From assembly GCA_019925105.1 (NCBI GenBank), contig JAHGAU010000002.1, positions 1,426,001-1,490,000 on the forward strand: a stretch of DNA of 64,000 nt, written 5' to 3'. Source of the DNA: Niebla homalea. Its lineage: Eukaryota; Ascomycota; Lecanoromycetes; Lecanorales; Ramalinaceae. The notes under the pieces were generated by a model. The model had not been told where the DNA came from, made no database searches, and saw only the letters and a list, made by a program, of their open reading frames with translations. Each line of letters opens with the position of its first letter. Position 1 is the stretch's first letter. This document shows positions 23,751-37,089 of the stretch, in pieces. The position numbers were made by a program, and so were the translations under genes.

Positions 23751-26700
23751 GTACCTAAATAATAATAGTATAAACTTTACCTTTAATTATCCAGCTGAAT
23801 ACTTAAATACAGTTAGGCTAACGAGTTTACCTCTATATAAATTAACGTTAAAAAAGAACGCCATTATTATATTATTATGTAATATTTAGTTTATAGCCAG
23901 ACTTATTAATAGGATAAAAATAAAGGTTTTATATATAAGCTAGAAATTCATTAAGGTTATAATTTTAAATAAATAATTCTATAATACTATTTACGTTCTA
24001 CTTTGGATTAAGCTTAATATTATTAAAGGTAATTTTTTTATATATTTTAATTAAATAATAGTTTTTTATTTATTTTTATTTTGTTATTATTATTAATAAA
24101 TCCCAAAATTAATCTCTTGGTAAAATTTATATCAATTTACAGTTATTAATTTTCAATTATAAATAGCTTTATATCGTTTTCTTAAGGATTATAAATATTT
24201 TATAACTCTTAATATTAATATGCGATAAGCTTGATTAAAGAATTATTAAAATCATTTAAACCAAAATCATTCTTTATTAACGGGCTAAAGTAATATAAAC
24301 CCTATTAATAGGTATCCAGCAAGGACGGCTATTACCTTTTAATCGCGAATAAGTATAACTCCTTAATTTCACGGTAGTAAGGCCCTCACGGTTGGGTGAT
24401 TTAAGGTGAAAGATCCACCTGTAAGAAACGGACTATATAATAATCAATATACAGATAATAAGTAAAAGTATGAATATATTTAGGCTATTCTTAAAAGGGA
24501 AGGAGTATACGATCCGATTAAATACCGGAGAATACGGTAATTAATTATTTAAATCGAGATAAGCTTTTAGATTTTAAAATAAAGCTTTCGCGGTTTTAAG
24601 TAAAACTATTATCAGAATAATTTATTATAGCCAGTATATATGTTTTTATTTCCTTATATCTTAATCTTATAAATATATGGAATTTTTATTTTATATTATT
24701 ACTTAATCCGAATATATTATCAATATTTATATTATTATTAATTATATCGTTATCGTTATTTATATAAATAATTCCCGTTATAAATATATATAATTTTATT
24801 TATTAAAATTATAAAAATCGTTTAAAATAATTCCAAATTGAATATAGCGTTATTAATATGGTAATATAAGCCGCAGAGTATTATATATAATATAATAAAA
24901 AAACATATATATTAATATTAATAAGACTATATCTTTTATAGTATAATAATAACTCCGGCTTATGTTTTAATAATAGCTTATAGTTCGATTCTTAGTTTAA
25001 CCCTTTTTTTTTTTCTTTTTTGTTTTTTAGTTAATTACGTTATTATACGGACCGGAGAGGATTCCGGTGGTATCTTTATTTCGTAATTATTAATTTTATA
25101 TTCAATTAAAAGAATATTAATTAAAAAGTCTATATATATATAGCGGTCTACCAAGCCCTTCAAAGCGACGCTAATACCCTGGATAACTTAGTATATTCGG
25201 ATATAAACTTAAATAATCGAGGTTTTTTATCTAATTTACATAAATTTTCAGATTAACCTTTATTAATAATAGCCGGAAAATAATTTTTCCGGCTGGATAC
25301 TAATTATTTTGTATAATGAAATAGTTTAAAATTAAAGAATTATATTCCGGCTTAAATATAACCTGGATATAATTTGAATTATTTAAATTTTTAAATATAA
25401 AAATTAAACCCTTTATTTATAATAAGAAATAATGGACGGATTTTAGTAATCCCGGTACCGATCGAAAGCCCTTACTTAGGGCTATAAAGTTAAGTTATTA
25501 AATTTATATTAAGGAGTAAAGTTTTAAAAAGTGAATATTAACGCCGGGAAGCAAACTTAATTAGCAATTATTAAGAATTCGATTTTACTTAAAAAATAAT
25601 ATAAAAATAACGGCTTATCGGATTTATCTTAGAGATAGCGAGATTTATAAGGCTTAATCAGCTCTATAACTTTACTTACTATACCTAAAAGGTCTATAAA
25701 CGTTATACGTCCAAACGATTCATTACTAAAAAATGAGTCGTTTGGACTATTAGCCCTATACGATCTATATGGGAAAATGAATCGTTTGGAGTTTAAACGG
25801 ATCAAGAATAATGTCAAAGTTTAATAATGTTTTTTTTTATACTTTAATAATAATTTTACTTTTTATAAACGGATTTTAATAATTCTAAGATCCTTTTATA
25901 ATTAAAATTTTATATAAAATTATTAAATTACTGGATATAGAATATTATAAATAAAGTAAAATATATACTTAAATAACTATTAATAAATAATTATTAATAA
26001 TTTAAAGTGATATTTAATAACCCTTATTACTTTATATTTTATTAATAAAATATTTTTATTTTAATATTCTTTTAAAGCCTTTAAAAAGAGCTATATTTAA
26101 TATATTAATTAAAATTTTATTTATAATATAAATTATTAGATATAATTAAAAAACGAAAAGTTTAAAATTAAAAGCGGAAGCTCAAATTAATCTTTAATTA
26201 TTATAAAGTTCTAGCTTTTACTTTTATCTTCTCTTTTAATTTTATAAACGCTAAGAGTCCCAAATAGGAAGCACTCCTTATATAATTATACCTCGAAAAC
26301 TTCATATTTTTTAAATTTAGGAACATCTATTAAAAATTACTTAAATTTTGTATTTTATTAATTATATATTTAAAAATAAGGATATATAACTTTATAGCTT
26401 TAATTTCAGCCTTAAATAGATAAGTATAAATGTTTTGGGATTAACAGACGTAATTTATATAATGATTTTTGCGACTATAAAGCTTTATCCGGTATTTATG
26501 CGAAGGATCCTTAAATCGCGTTTACCGCGTTTTCCCATCCTCTTATACATCGATTATACATACTCTCACTATAAAACCACGTATATTCCTATTATGGATA
26601 CTTAGATATGTCCTAAATACGGCTAGAAAAATCCTAGAGCCTTTTTCTTAAATAAATTTCGTATTAAAGCTATCGCTATTTACTTTAATTATCATAAGCA

Positions 26701-27985
26701 AAATAAAACCGTAAAATAGAAAAAGCATACTTTATTCTAAAAACCTAATCTTAATATTTAAGGATAATAACGACGTAACGATAACGATGAGATATTTAAT
26801 TTATTATTTTAAGCCTTATCTTTCCACTTTTTTTCGGAAATAACGTCATAGCCTATAATTAATATTAAAAGAAAGCTTTTTATTACTTAAAAGGGAGCTA
26901 TAATTACGCGATAAAGCGAAGATATATAGAGACTTCTTATTATTCATAAAATCATTATTTATTTTATTATTTTTATAAGCTTATATAAGCTTATATACTG
27001 ACCTTGCGATTACCACGAAACTTATTTACTTTATTTATAATTTTCTTTTAAGTGCTTATTAACATAAGCTTATATCTTATAAGTCCTTTTAAAGTTAACG
27101 AGCCCTATATTTATTACGACTATAACCGAGCCGATAACTAAGTCTCCCTTTTTAATAATAGCGATAGCGACGACTTTAACGATTAATATTTTTTAAATAT
27201 CGATTAATTTTAGTCGTTAAACTTATTATTTTAATCTTAGCCTAAGTTAAAGTCATTTTGACTCTTTTTTTTTATTATAAGCTATAGAAGAAAAGAAGGC
27301 TTATAAGAAGCGTATTAAAAAGCTACTTAATACTTATATCGTACGATTAAGAATAGTTAAATATAATAATCTTAAATCAATAAATCTTAAGTGTCGGTTC
27401 TATTATACTCAATATTAAGCCTTTAAACGGATTAAAAAGATTATTATTAGTCTAGAATTATTTAACTATATCTATTATATTAATAACGATATTAAATTAA
27501 ATAATTTATTACCCCCATTACCTAAGATTTAAAAGCTCCTTAAAAGTAATATTATCCAAGTTAAGTATTTCCAGAAAAAGATCGTTAAGTATAATAACGC
27601 GTTTAATTTTACGTTTATATATTATGTACCTAATACCCGTATAATAAACAATTATTTAACCTTTTAAGTCAGGAATTATCAGGGGCTTAGGTAAGGTGGT
27701 TTTAAACATGAGTGAATTTGTTGGTGTATGGACCAAAAAGTGTAATAATATATAAATAATAATTCTACCTGAAGGATGGGAATATTATAAGGATGCTTGT
27801 CCTCTACGTAAAAAGGGTGTTTTATACTTATTAATGCTCCTATATATATATGCTATATATAATAAATATTATTAAAAGAAAAAAGGCTATTACTTATAAT
27901 AACGTTTACCTTAATATATTAATATAAATATTAATACTTAATAATACGTTATATTATTTATATTTTATACTTTTATATTAAAATT
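23750..27985. other. Undeciphered RIP-like AT-rich tract
   Basis: No intact frame. The less degraded islands are 24290-24440 (ACGGTAGTAAGGCCCTCACGG region), 26480-26640 and 27670-27830. They may be ends of unrecognised elements. A plus-strand pattern near 26620-26720 reads like a cysteine/histidine-containing segment, but it is too mutated to assign. I could not find LTR pairs here. Confidence 0.4.
25711..25790. repeat. Short inverted repeat, 80 bp
   Basis: TCCAAACGATTCATT at 25711 and its perfect reverse complement AATGAATCGTTTGGA ending at about 25790. A third, one-mismatch copy (AATGAGTCGTTTGGA) lies in between, so two hairpins are possible. Could be a tiny MITE-like element, but no target duplication is evident. 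Confidence 0.55.
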
Positions 27986-28180
27986 TTACTTAATTTTACG
28001 GGGGCGGCCGCGACCACGTTTAAAACGTAATATACGAAAAATACCAATAAACGATAAAGATATTACTTTAATAAACGCCTGTCGCGATAAAGTAATATAA
28101 AATTTATTACGGCGGATAATAATAACGTTATTAAATTCAGGATACGTAATATAGAATTTACGTAGTAAATTTAAATGCAA
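27986..28180 (-). pseudogene. C-terminal remnant of Y2 polyprotein with AT-hook-like tail
   Basis: A 64-codon open stretch ending in RGRGRPRKIK. The GRP core flanked by basic residues is the AT-hook pattern, often seen at polyprotein or integrase C-termini in fungal elements. The position, downstream of the integrase relic on the same strand, supports this. The upstream part is RIP-altered. Confidence 0.45.
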
Positions 28181-28949
28181 TTTTAATAACGGAAGCTTAC
28201 TATTATATTCTATATTTTAAGTAATTTATTTAATTAAATATTTATTATCTTTTTCGTTATAAATAATTCTTTTAATAATATACTTTTCCTTAATTTAGAA
28301 TCTACTTTAAGTATAAGCGGTACGTTATAATTAAATTATTAATTAAAAGGATCTTTTATTAAATTATTAATTAATTTAAGTATATTAATTAAAATAATTA
28401 ATATTATCTTTATATTAACGGGTAATTTAAGCTTATATATAAAATAACTGATTTTCTTAATAATAATAAAAGGTCCGGCGCGTTATTAATATAATTTATA
28501 ATTTTCAATACCGGGGATATTATATCTATAATATAACTTTAAATAAATTAAATTATTAATATTAAATTAAATTAAATTAATTTATAACTTTAATTATACC
28601 GGAATTTAATTATTATTTACGTAAATTTTAAGGTATTTTATATTTCTTTACGGTTTCATAGTTAAAGTATATTGTATTTAGGAATTAAAGAGGTTATTAA
28701 AAGGTTTAAGGGGCTACGGGTATTTATATTATAATAGATTTTATTTAAAATAAATTTAATTAATATTAATTTTAAATTATTTAAAATATTTTAAATATAT
28801 AGGATAATATTTATTTAATTATAATCCGGATACGTAATTATAAAGTAACGTAATATAATTTTGACCGTTTAATTAATCTGTTTTAATTAACCGTTAATTT
28901 AAGGGTAATATACGTTAAACGTAAGAATATAAGTATTTATTTCTTTAAA

Positions 28950-30950
28950 TATAGATTATTAAAATACGGAAATAAATTTACGATTTCTATTTAATATAAT
29001 ATTAAAGGGAATTCTTTATCCTTATTTTATTATTTCGGTTAATAATAATTTTACTTAATTATTAACCTTAAATTTAATATTATTAAGGAGTAAAAATACC
29101 CGCTTAAAAAACTTATTAATAACGGTAAAAAGTATATCGTAATTATATTAATTTAATAAAGTAATAATAAAGTCTATATAAATTATATAGAAGATAATTA
29201 ATAGGCTTAAAATTAATTAAAACAACTTATAAAGTATATATTTCTTAATTTAATTTAAATTATACTTAAGGTAATATATAATATATTTCCGTAGTTATTT
29301 ACTTAATTTAAGTAGATATATTAATTTTATTAATTTATTATAGGATCGGTTAAAGTTATTATATAGTAAATTATTATATATTTATTAAAAAATTACCTTT
29401 TTAAGTTTATTAAATATATATAATCGTAATAAATAATTAACGGATTTTAAATTATAGATAAGGCCGTTTTTTAATATAAAACGTAATTTAATTTTTATAT
29501 ATTATAAATTTAATTCTTCTTTAATTATTAAGACTTTTTATAATTTTATTTATATTTTATTTTTTACATATATTTTTTTAATTTATTCTTTAAATTTATT
29601 TAAAATATAAATATAATAAAAGGTAATTAATTTATTATTATTTACGTTATTAAGAACTCTGATTTCTATAAATAAAGTTTACGTATTATTAATTAACCGT
29701 AAAAATACGTTAAGAACGGTATTTATTAAATCCGACTTATAATATAATAAAATATTAAATATTAATAAATATTATCATACGTAAATTAAACAGAGGTTAA
29801 GTTTATTAATTATAAAGGTTTTTAAATTTATTCATTTAAAGATACCGATAATTACGTTATAATCTATAAGAATTATATAATTAAATTTATAATAATTTAT
29901 TTTAATTAAGTATTTAATTTTACGTATAACCTAAATTATATCCGTAATCTTTAATTTTATAGTTTAATAATTTTTTTTTAATTATATTCAAGCTTTTATT
30001 AAGGAATACTATTAATTATACTTTATTACGCGTAATTTTTAATAAATCGTTAATCTCCGTAATATTATAAAATAATAAATTATCCTTAATATAATATATT
30101 ATAGCCGTAATATTTAATTTTTTTAATATATTAATATTAATAAATAAAGGTTAATTAAGATTATAATATATAAGAAATAATAATTTTAAAAACGTATTTT
30201 TTAAATCTTTAAAAGTACGGTTTTCTTTTTAAATAAATATAAACTTAATCCGAAAAGTCCTTTATTTATAACGTAAATTAATATACTTTAAATTTATTTT
30301 TCTTAAATCTATAATTAAGGAGGTTTTACGTATTTAAAGCGGGGTAATATATTAAGTATAATTCTTTATTCTGATATATAATTAATTTATAAGATTAAGG
30401 AAAATTTTAAGGTTTTTTAATAAGTTAAGAAATTTAAGGTTCTATATAACCTTAATTTTATTATTAAATATAAATATTCTTAAAGAATTAATTTATTAAT
30501 TAAGGAACTTAATTATAAGGTAATTAATAAATAATTTTATCGGTAAAAGGTTTACGTATTTATTTTTAAGGATTTAAAAGACTTAACGTAAGTAAAAAAT
30601 ATATTCCTTTAATAAATAATTAAAAATAATTATATTATCTATAAATAATTATGTAAAATCTCGTATTAAACGTAATATATTATTTATTTACCTTTATATA
30701 TATAAATGATTACCTTTAAAACTTATTAATATAATTAAAGATTCCTTTTAATTTTTATAAAAGATAATATAAAGTTTATATTAATCGGATTTATATATAA
30801 AAAATTAATAAAAAAAACCGCGGGTATCGATTACGGTAATATATTTATAATTTATAATTAAAGAAATTATTTCTTATTATAATAGTAACGGGTATAAATC
30901 GGAAATCGTAATTTTATTAAGTAATTAAATATCGATTATAAAACGGCCTT
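28950..30950 (-). pseudogene. Gypsy pol relic of element Y2
   Basis: Minus strand. There is a reverse-transcriptase fragment (FNTRF immediately followed by the FIDN box, suggesting a small internal deletion of the segment normally between them). Next come the LGL/TGFI-type connection (about 30550-30350) and an integrase-core start reading YDILFTVINKFFKRVFLL near 29130-29050. Stops and Asp-to-Asn changes are consistent with G-to-A mutation. Gene order is Ty3/gypsy. Confidence 0.75.
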
Positions 30951-32062
30951 TTTTACGAAATATTATTAAGTATAATATTAAGTATTAAAGAAGTTTATAT
31001 AAAGGCCAGAAAGCTATTTAAAAATCAATAAATAATTATTTTATTTTTTTCTTTCCTTTACCTTCTTAAGTTATAATAAGTAAAAGGTATTAATTAACAT
31101 AAATTATTATACCCTTTAATTACCTTTTTAAGATTAATATAATAAATTAATATAGAAATAGTATTAATAAACGGGTATAAACTATATATTTACGTATAAT
31201 ACCTTTTTAAGTACGTTAATAAGAAAGATATTAAAATTTATAAGATAAAATTTGAATAAAGCTTATTTTATAGCCTTTTTAAAACGTATTTAATTACGTA
31301 ATAAGTTTACTTAAAATATACTTAAAAGCGGCGAAATTAAAATAAAAAGAAATACCGAAAGTATATAAACGGAAAAATAGGGAAAAAAGGTAACGGGTTA
31401 TAAGTCTTAATCTTTATAGGGGGCGGTATCTATAATTTTTTAATAAGCGGAATAAAGCATATTATATTTTTAAACGGATTAAACGTATTATACTTAAGAA
31501 GAATATAAATATAAATAATTTACTCTTTAAAATAAATAAATATAAAGTATTAAAGTTACCGTTATTAATATATTAAAAAAATAAAAAAAGGATTATTTTT
31601 AAGAATTAATCTTAATATATTTACTTATTATTATTAAATAAAACTTAAGAATAAAACCATAAAGAAAGTATATAAATACGTATATAAACGGCGTTAAAGG
31701 ATAAAAATTATTTAATTATAAAATATAATATTAAAGGAATAAATTTATTATAAAGGGAATTAAGGTAAGTTTTATTATTAAGATAATACTTTCTTAACTT
31801 TTACATTTTTTATAATTTAAGCTGTATAATAAATATTATAAACGATTAAATAAATAATTAAAATATATATGACTATATATATTATAACTTAAAGTATTAA
31901 AATATTAAAAATAATACCTTATTATAAAAGGAGCTAAAAAAGGAAAAATAAAAAATAAAAAATATAAAACTTACGGATAAATATATAAAAAGATAAAAAT
32001 ATTAAAAAAATTAATTAAGGATAGAATCGATTTATATATACTTAAAAAAAAAAGAGTATAAC

Positions 32063-32226
32063 TGTGGCGTGCTCAGTATAAAGGGTAAAATGTATGTGAT
32101 ATATATGATTGTTAAGTAGTAGCTAGCTATGTGAATATTGTATATATGAAGGTACGTGCGTTAAGCAAGCGGAACAAGGTAGACCCGCTCCGGGTACCAA
32201 GGATTAACTCTATTGAGATCCTAATA
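32063..32226 (-). repeat. LTR of E1 (left copy)
   Basis: 164 bp, better preserved than its surroundings. Contains GCGGAACAAGGTAGACCCGC, shared with the right copy and, inverted, with the E2 LTRs. Confidence 0.9.
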
Positions 32227-33464
32227 ATTTGTTATTAATAAAAAAATACGCTTATCTTAAGGGCTATTCCATTAATAAAAGTGTATACATAGTAGCTCCG
32301 GAGCTTTATATATGCCTATCTTAGCTCCGAGCAGGTATGGTAGTGATCGTATAGAGTGTTGGTGGAGTATTAATATAGGGTGGTGGGTAAAAGTTGAAAA
32401 ATCGAGAAAAAATCAAACCGGGTAATTGTCGCAATTACACCCGGGAATTAATCGTGATTTTTTAAGCTCTAAATCGCTTAAAAACGTGATCTCCGGGGTA
32501 TTACCGGGTGAGGTTTTAACGGATTATCTATAATCCATATTATAATAATAGTGAAAGCAGGGGTAAAGCCGGGTGGCCATAAGTTGCTCCAGAAGTATAC
32601 GGAGTTTACGGTGAAGGCCTGGTGTTAAAGCTATATTAAACTTATTAAAAATAATAATAATATTATAAATAACTGGATAATAATATAGATAAACTTTATA
32701 AGATAACGTATAATATATAAACCGTTATACTTATAGTTTACCTTTTCCTTAAATCTTAGTGCCATAAATATACGCCTTAATTCAAATATTTATACCGGTT
32801 TTTAAGCCTTCTATAGTTTAATTTATTAATTGATTTACGGTAAGGGTAATAAAGATATTTCAATATTATACTAGAATATTATAAAGGCTTTACTTACTAT
32901 ATATAAATATCTCTTTTCGAGCTCTTAAATCTAGAGCTTTAAGCTTATAGTAAGCCTTACTTTTATTATCTTACCGACTTATTTAATATATTAAATATAA
33001 GCTCCGCGTTTAAAATACTTATGGATATATTGCGGGTCGATATTATCGGTATTAAAACGTTAAGTAAAGTTAAAGATATCGTTAATATAAGGATTAAAAA
33101 TAAGATCTTCTGGCGGTATCTTTAAGGGTATTAATATAGGTTTAAGTAAAAGTCATTAGAGGAGTCGCTCGAATTACTCGTCGGTAAAAATAAATATCAT
33201 TATAATAATATTATCGTCTAACCTACTAAAAAAGACGGGATTAATTTCGGCTTCGTTAAACCGTATCGATTATCTGTTTATTAACTGGATATAATAGAAC
33301 TAATAATAATAACATTATTACTTTTAAAGTTATTAATAAAGAAACTCTTATTAAATTCACTGGGCTTATCGCGTCTTTTAAGTTATCTAAATCTATAATC
33401 TTCATGATAACGGCTATACGTCTATTATAATAATAGACGTAATCTTATGCTATTGCTATTAAAT

Positions 33465-33628
33465 TATAGCGTGCTTAATATAAAGGGTAATATGTATATA
33501 ATATATATAATTATTAAGTAGTAGCTAGCTATATAGGTATTACATATATGAAGGTACGTGCGTTAAGCAAGCGGAACAAGGTAGACCCGCTCCGGGTGCC
33601 AAGGATTAGCTCTGCTGAGATCCTAACA
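33465..33628 (-). repeat. LTR of E1 (right copy)
   Basis: 164 bp. Starts TATAGCG (TGTGGCG after reversing two G-to-A changes) and ends CCTAACA directly before the TSD ATAAC. Confidence 0.9.
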
Positions 33629-33760
33629 ATAACGGATTATAATAGTATAATATTTATACCTTACCAACTTATATAAGCGTTACGGCCTATCTTTAATTGC
33701 TTTCCATTACTACCTGCTATTTCATCACTTTTGCACTTTTATTCCTTCCCATCTTTTCTA

Positions 33761-36420
33761 CGGATATAATTCTTTTTTTATTTACGTTATAATTTTTTTT
33801 TAAAATCACTTTATTAAATATATAAATTTTTAATGCTTAAATATTAATTATTCATAAGTCTTAATATTCTATATTATTTATAATAATCGTTATAATATTT
33901 TATTTAATATCATAATTTATAATCTTAATTCTTTAAATCTATTTTATATTATTTATATACGTCGGATAATCGCTTTTATAACTTTAAATTATAATATTAT
34001 ATTCTTATAAAATGTTTTTTATTTATTTTAATGTATTATACTTTATTAATTTGTTATAATCTATTTTGTAGATTAATTTTTTATTTTTATTTATTATTAC
34101 TTTTTTTACTGGAATTTATTTTATTTTAAGATAAAAATTCTTTGTTATCGCTTTTTTTTAATTAAGTAATATTTTTTAAAAGTATATTTATTACGTTTAA
34201 TTATAATCGTTAAATTTTACCTTTCGATAAGTAATATTTCTTATTATCGGGTTTTTATTTTTAATTTTTACTTTATAATATTAATATATTTAACTCTATA
34301 GGGTTATTTTACGCTTTTCCTCCTTTTGAATTATAGTGTTTAAGGCTTTCTTTTAAAGTAATTTCCCTATACAATTTATTTTATAACTTTATTTTAATTT
34401 TTTTACTTCTTAATATTACGTTAATAAAGCTTATTATTTCACTTAATAAATACTTTTATAAGAGTTTTAATATCTTTAATAACTTTTAAATACTATATTA
34501 ATTTATTTTAAATATTATTTTTTAAGCTTTTCTAAAATATTAATATTAATATTTCGTTATTTTATCCCGTTTATATAACGTAATATTAAAATATAAGTAT
34601 ATAATCTATTATTAACTTATCTTACTTTAACTTTTAAATAACTTTCTTAATTACGAATTCTTTATTAATTAAACCGAATATTTATCGTATATATTATTTA
34701 TATATTATATAGTTTTTTATTTATATTATAGTTCCGTTATCCGTTTATCCTTTTAAATACTTTTAAAGGTTTACGTTAATTTATATTAATATTTTACCTT
34801 TTATATATATTATTTTTATTATTATTAATACTTTATTTTTCAATATAATTATCTTATTACTAAGACGAAAATATAAATTATGTTATGATAATTAATTATT
34901 AAATTTATTCCGTTCTCCGTAATAAAGATTTAACTTTAAAAATTTATTCTTATCTTTTTCGGTATTAATAAAGTAATATATTTTATTTAATTAATTAACA
35001 TTTAAGTAACTTATTTTTAAGGGTATTTAATATATTACTGATCTTAAAGTTACTTAATTATAGTTAATTTTAAACAGGTAAATTAATTTTCATAAAAAAA
35101 AATATATAATTATAATATTAAATAAGTAATTTTAATTTATTTATTCTTAAATTAAATACTTTTAATTTAAAGGTATTATTAAATATAAGGAAATTTAAAT
35201 ATTATAATAAAAATCATATTTTATATAGCTTTTTTTACTTAATATATTTATAAACTCGTTTTACTCGTTTAATAATTTTATAAGCTTCCGAGTTAATTTT
35301 GCTTATATACTCGTTTTATTCATTTACCGATTTTATAAGCTTTTAAGTTATTCCTGCTTATATACTCGTTTTATCCGAATCCGATCTTACGAGCCGTTAA
35401 TAGTTTCGTTCGCTTCTTATCTTTAACGTTACGTTATCTCCTTCTGGCTAATAACCCGGTTTCATGTATATATAGTTTAATCCTAGTACCAATCGTAACA
35501 TTTTATAAGTTATAAAGGGTTTATTTTTATAATAGTATTTTTCTTTTCTTTTATTAATAGACGGATCGTTACCGTTTTCGCTTTTTTAATATTATTATTT
35601 TCTCTTTAATTTATACCGTTTTTCCCGGTTATTATATGCTTTTTCTTTATGGCCTTTATCGCTTAAATTTCTTTTACTTAAAGGGCTTTTATTATCGTTT
35701 TTTTACTTTATACGTTTATCCTTTAATTTTTACCCCCGCTTTTTATTAATATCCTTATTATTATTTTTTTAAGTTTGCCTTAAATATTTTATTTCTCTTA
35801 ATTTTACCATAATTTTTTTTATAAAAATCTTCTATTTTTTATAACTCTATTTATATTATTAATTAGGTTTTTAACGTTATAACCGTTTACTTTATCATAA
35901 GTAATTTATTCAAGGTTTTTATTACCTTTCTTTTTATTTTAATTTCTTTATACGTTTAAAGTATTGTTTTTTATTCTTTATTTTATTTATATATTAGTTT
36001 GTCGTTTTTATTATCTTTATTTTCATTTTATATATCCTTAATATTATTAATATTATATTTATTTTATATATAATCATCCCTTTTTCTCCTTATTATTACC
36101 GCCGCCTTAATCTCTTTAACGCCCTTTTTACTTATTATTTCTTTACGCGTTTTATATGTCCCTTTATATATATCTTATTAATTATAGTTCCCTTATTTAA
36201 TTTAACGATTATATATTACGTTATTATTACGTTATTTATACGCTTCCCCGTTACCTTTATTAATATAAATTACTTACCTATATATTTTTCCGCTTTTAAC
36301 CATTATATTATTTATATTTATTATAATTAAGGTATTAACCTCGCTATTACTTCAGCTATACAGATACGTATCGTTTTAGATCTCTAGGGTCCCTTTGTTC
36401 ATCGCCATCATTCCCATATA
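33761..36420 (-). mobile_element. LINE D: 5' part of a Tad1-like LINE, cut by Y2
   Basis: The minus strand begins with the same ORF1 start as LINEs A and B (ATGGCGATGAAC at 36408, then the segment around AAAGGGACC). It continues through pyrimidine-rich (on plus) RIP-damaged sequence until it meets the Y2 LTR at 33760. The rest of the LINE is not recognised further left. The host bases next to the LTR are CGGAT. Confidence 0.65.
35252..35400. repeat. Short imperfect tandem repeat within LINE D
   Basis: About three units of 55-60 bp. Each has ACTCGTTTTA, then a variable part, TTTTATAAGCTT, and a G/C-containing word leading to TGCTTATAT. It lies in the ORF1 portion of the LINE on the minus strand. 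Units differ by RIP-type changes. Confidence 0.5.
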
Positions 36421-36989
36421 TTATATTCTTTTTAAATAATTTAATCTCGGGTTATATAAAAGGTCTCAAATATATTAACATATTTATAAGCAAAATAATA
36501 TATAGAATAACTTATTCTTTAATATTAAATAAAAACGTTATTTATAAACATAAAGTATTCTGGTAAATATAATTAATAAGCAAATAATATAACGTTAAAA
36601 TTTAAATAATGAAAAACTTAACATATTTTTACTTTACCGGATAAATAAGTTTAACTATATCTTATAAGCAGATCCATTTAAATGTTTACTTCTATAAATA
36701 TAAAAGTATTTTAAATATAGTATATACTTAAAAAAGCGTAAAATATTCATTAGTTAAATAAATTATATTAACCGTTATATATAATAATTTAATATTTTAA
36801 AAATATTTAACTTAAACTTAAAAAAATTAATTAAATTGATTTACGTAGTTAAATAAAACGGAGTATTTTAAGTATTTATAAATAATATTTTAATTTATAG
36901 GTTACTTATTAATAGCTTATAAATAACTGGTAAAACTTATAAGCGCTTTAAGCGCGTTAAGTCCTTCCGCTTTCTAGCGTATAATCCGA

Positions 36990-37018
36990 GCAGGTCGCAG
37001 ATTTGCTGATGGAAACCA
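36990..37018. repeat. Orphan terminus of the foldback element family
   Basis: ATCCGAGCAGGTCGCAGATT followed by TGCTGATGG is the same terminal inverted repeat as at 13813 and 15379. The GCGCTTTAAGCGC motif just upstream also recalls the arm motifs. No second end was found, so this is a truncated copy. Confidence 0.65.
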
Positions 37019-37089
37019 TTATAATCGAGCCCTTTTAACTCAGCTTATTTATAGTACAAGTAAGGTAATAAAAGTAAGTGAACTTATAT

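Larger units (their letters stand above)
32063..33628 (-). mobile_element. E1: small non-autonomous LTR retroelement (1566 bp)
   Basis: LTRs of equal length (164 bp; 32063-32226 and 33465-33628), with plus strand TGTGGCG...CCTAACA, and a perfect TSD ATAAC (32058-32062 and 33629-33633). It lies inside the 5' LTR of Y2: joining the flanks restores that LTR. The 1238-bp interior has no recognisable gag or pol. It is the reversed relative of E2: the LTRs align in inverse orientation, and 32440-32520 matches the reverse complement of 45287-45365. Read on the minus strand, a sequence TTAATAGCAATAGC two or so bases inside the LTR corresponds to the likely primer-binding site of E2. Less RIP-mutated than its host. 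Confidence 0.9.
27986..33760 (-). mobile_element. Element Y2: gypsy LTR retrotransposon, 5' LTR split by E1, 3' LTR not found
   Basis: Minus-strand element. Its 5' LTR (31935-32062 plus 33634-33760, about 255 bp after removing E1 and its TSD) is homologous to the two 251-bp LTRs of Y1. Polymerase relics on the minus strand are a reverse-transcriptase box read FIDNIIIF near 30655-30620, then LKEYIFYLR-like residues and a connection region down to about 30400, and the start of the integrase core near 29230-29000. The minus frame 28180-27986 ends in RGRGRPRKIK, an AT-hook-like tail that fits the end of a gypsy polyprotein. No 3' LTR is visible left of 27986, so that end is truncated or lost. Only about 1.25 kb separates the LTR from the RT box, so gag is partly missing. 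Confidence 0.75.
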
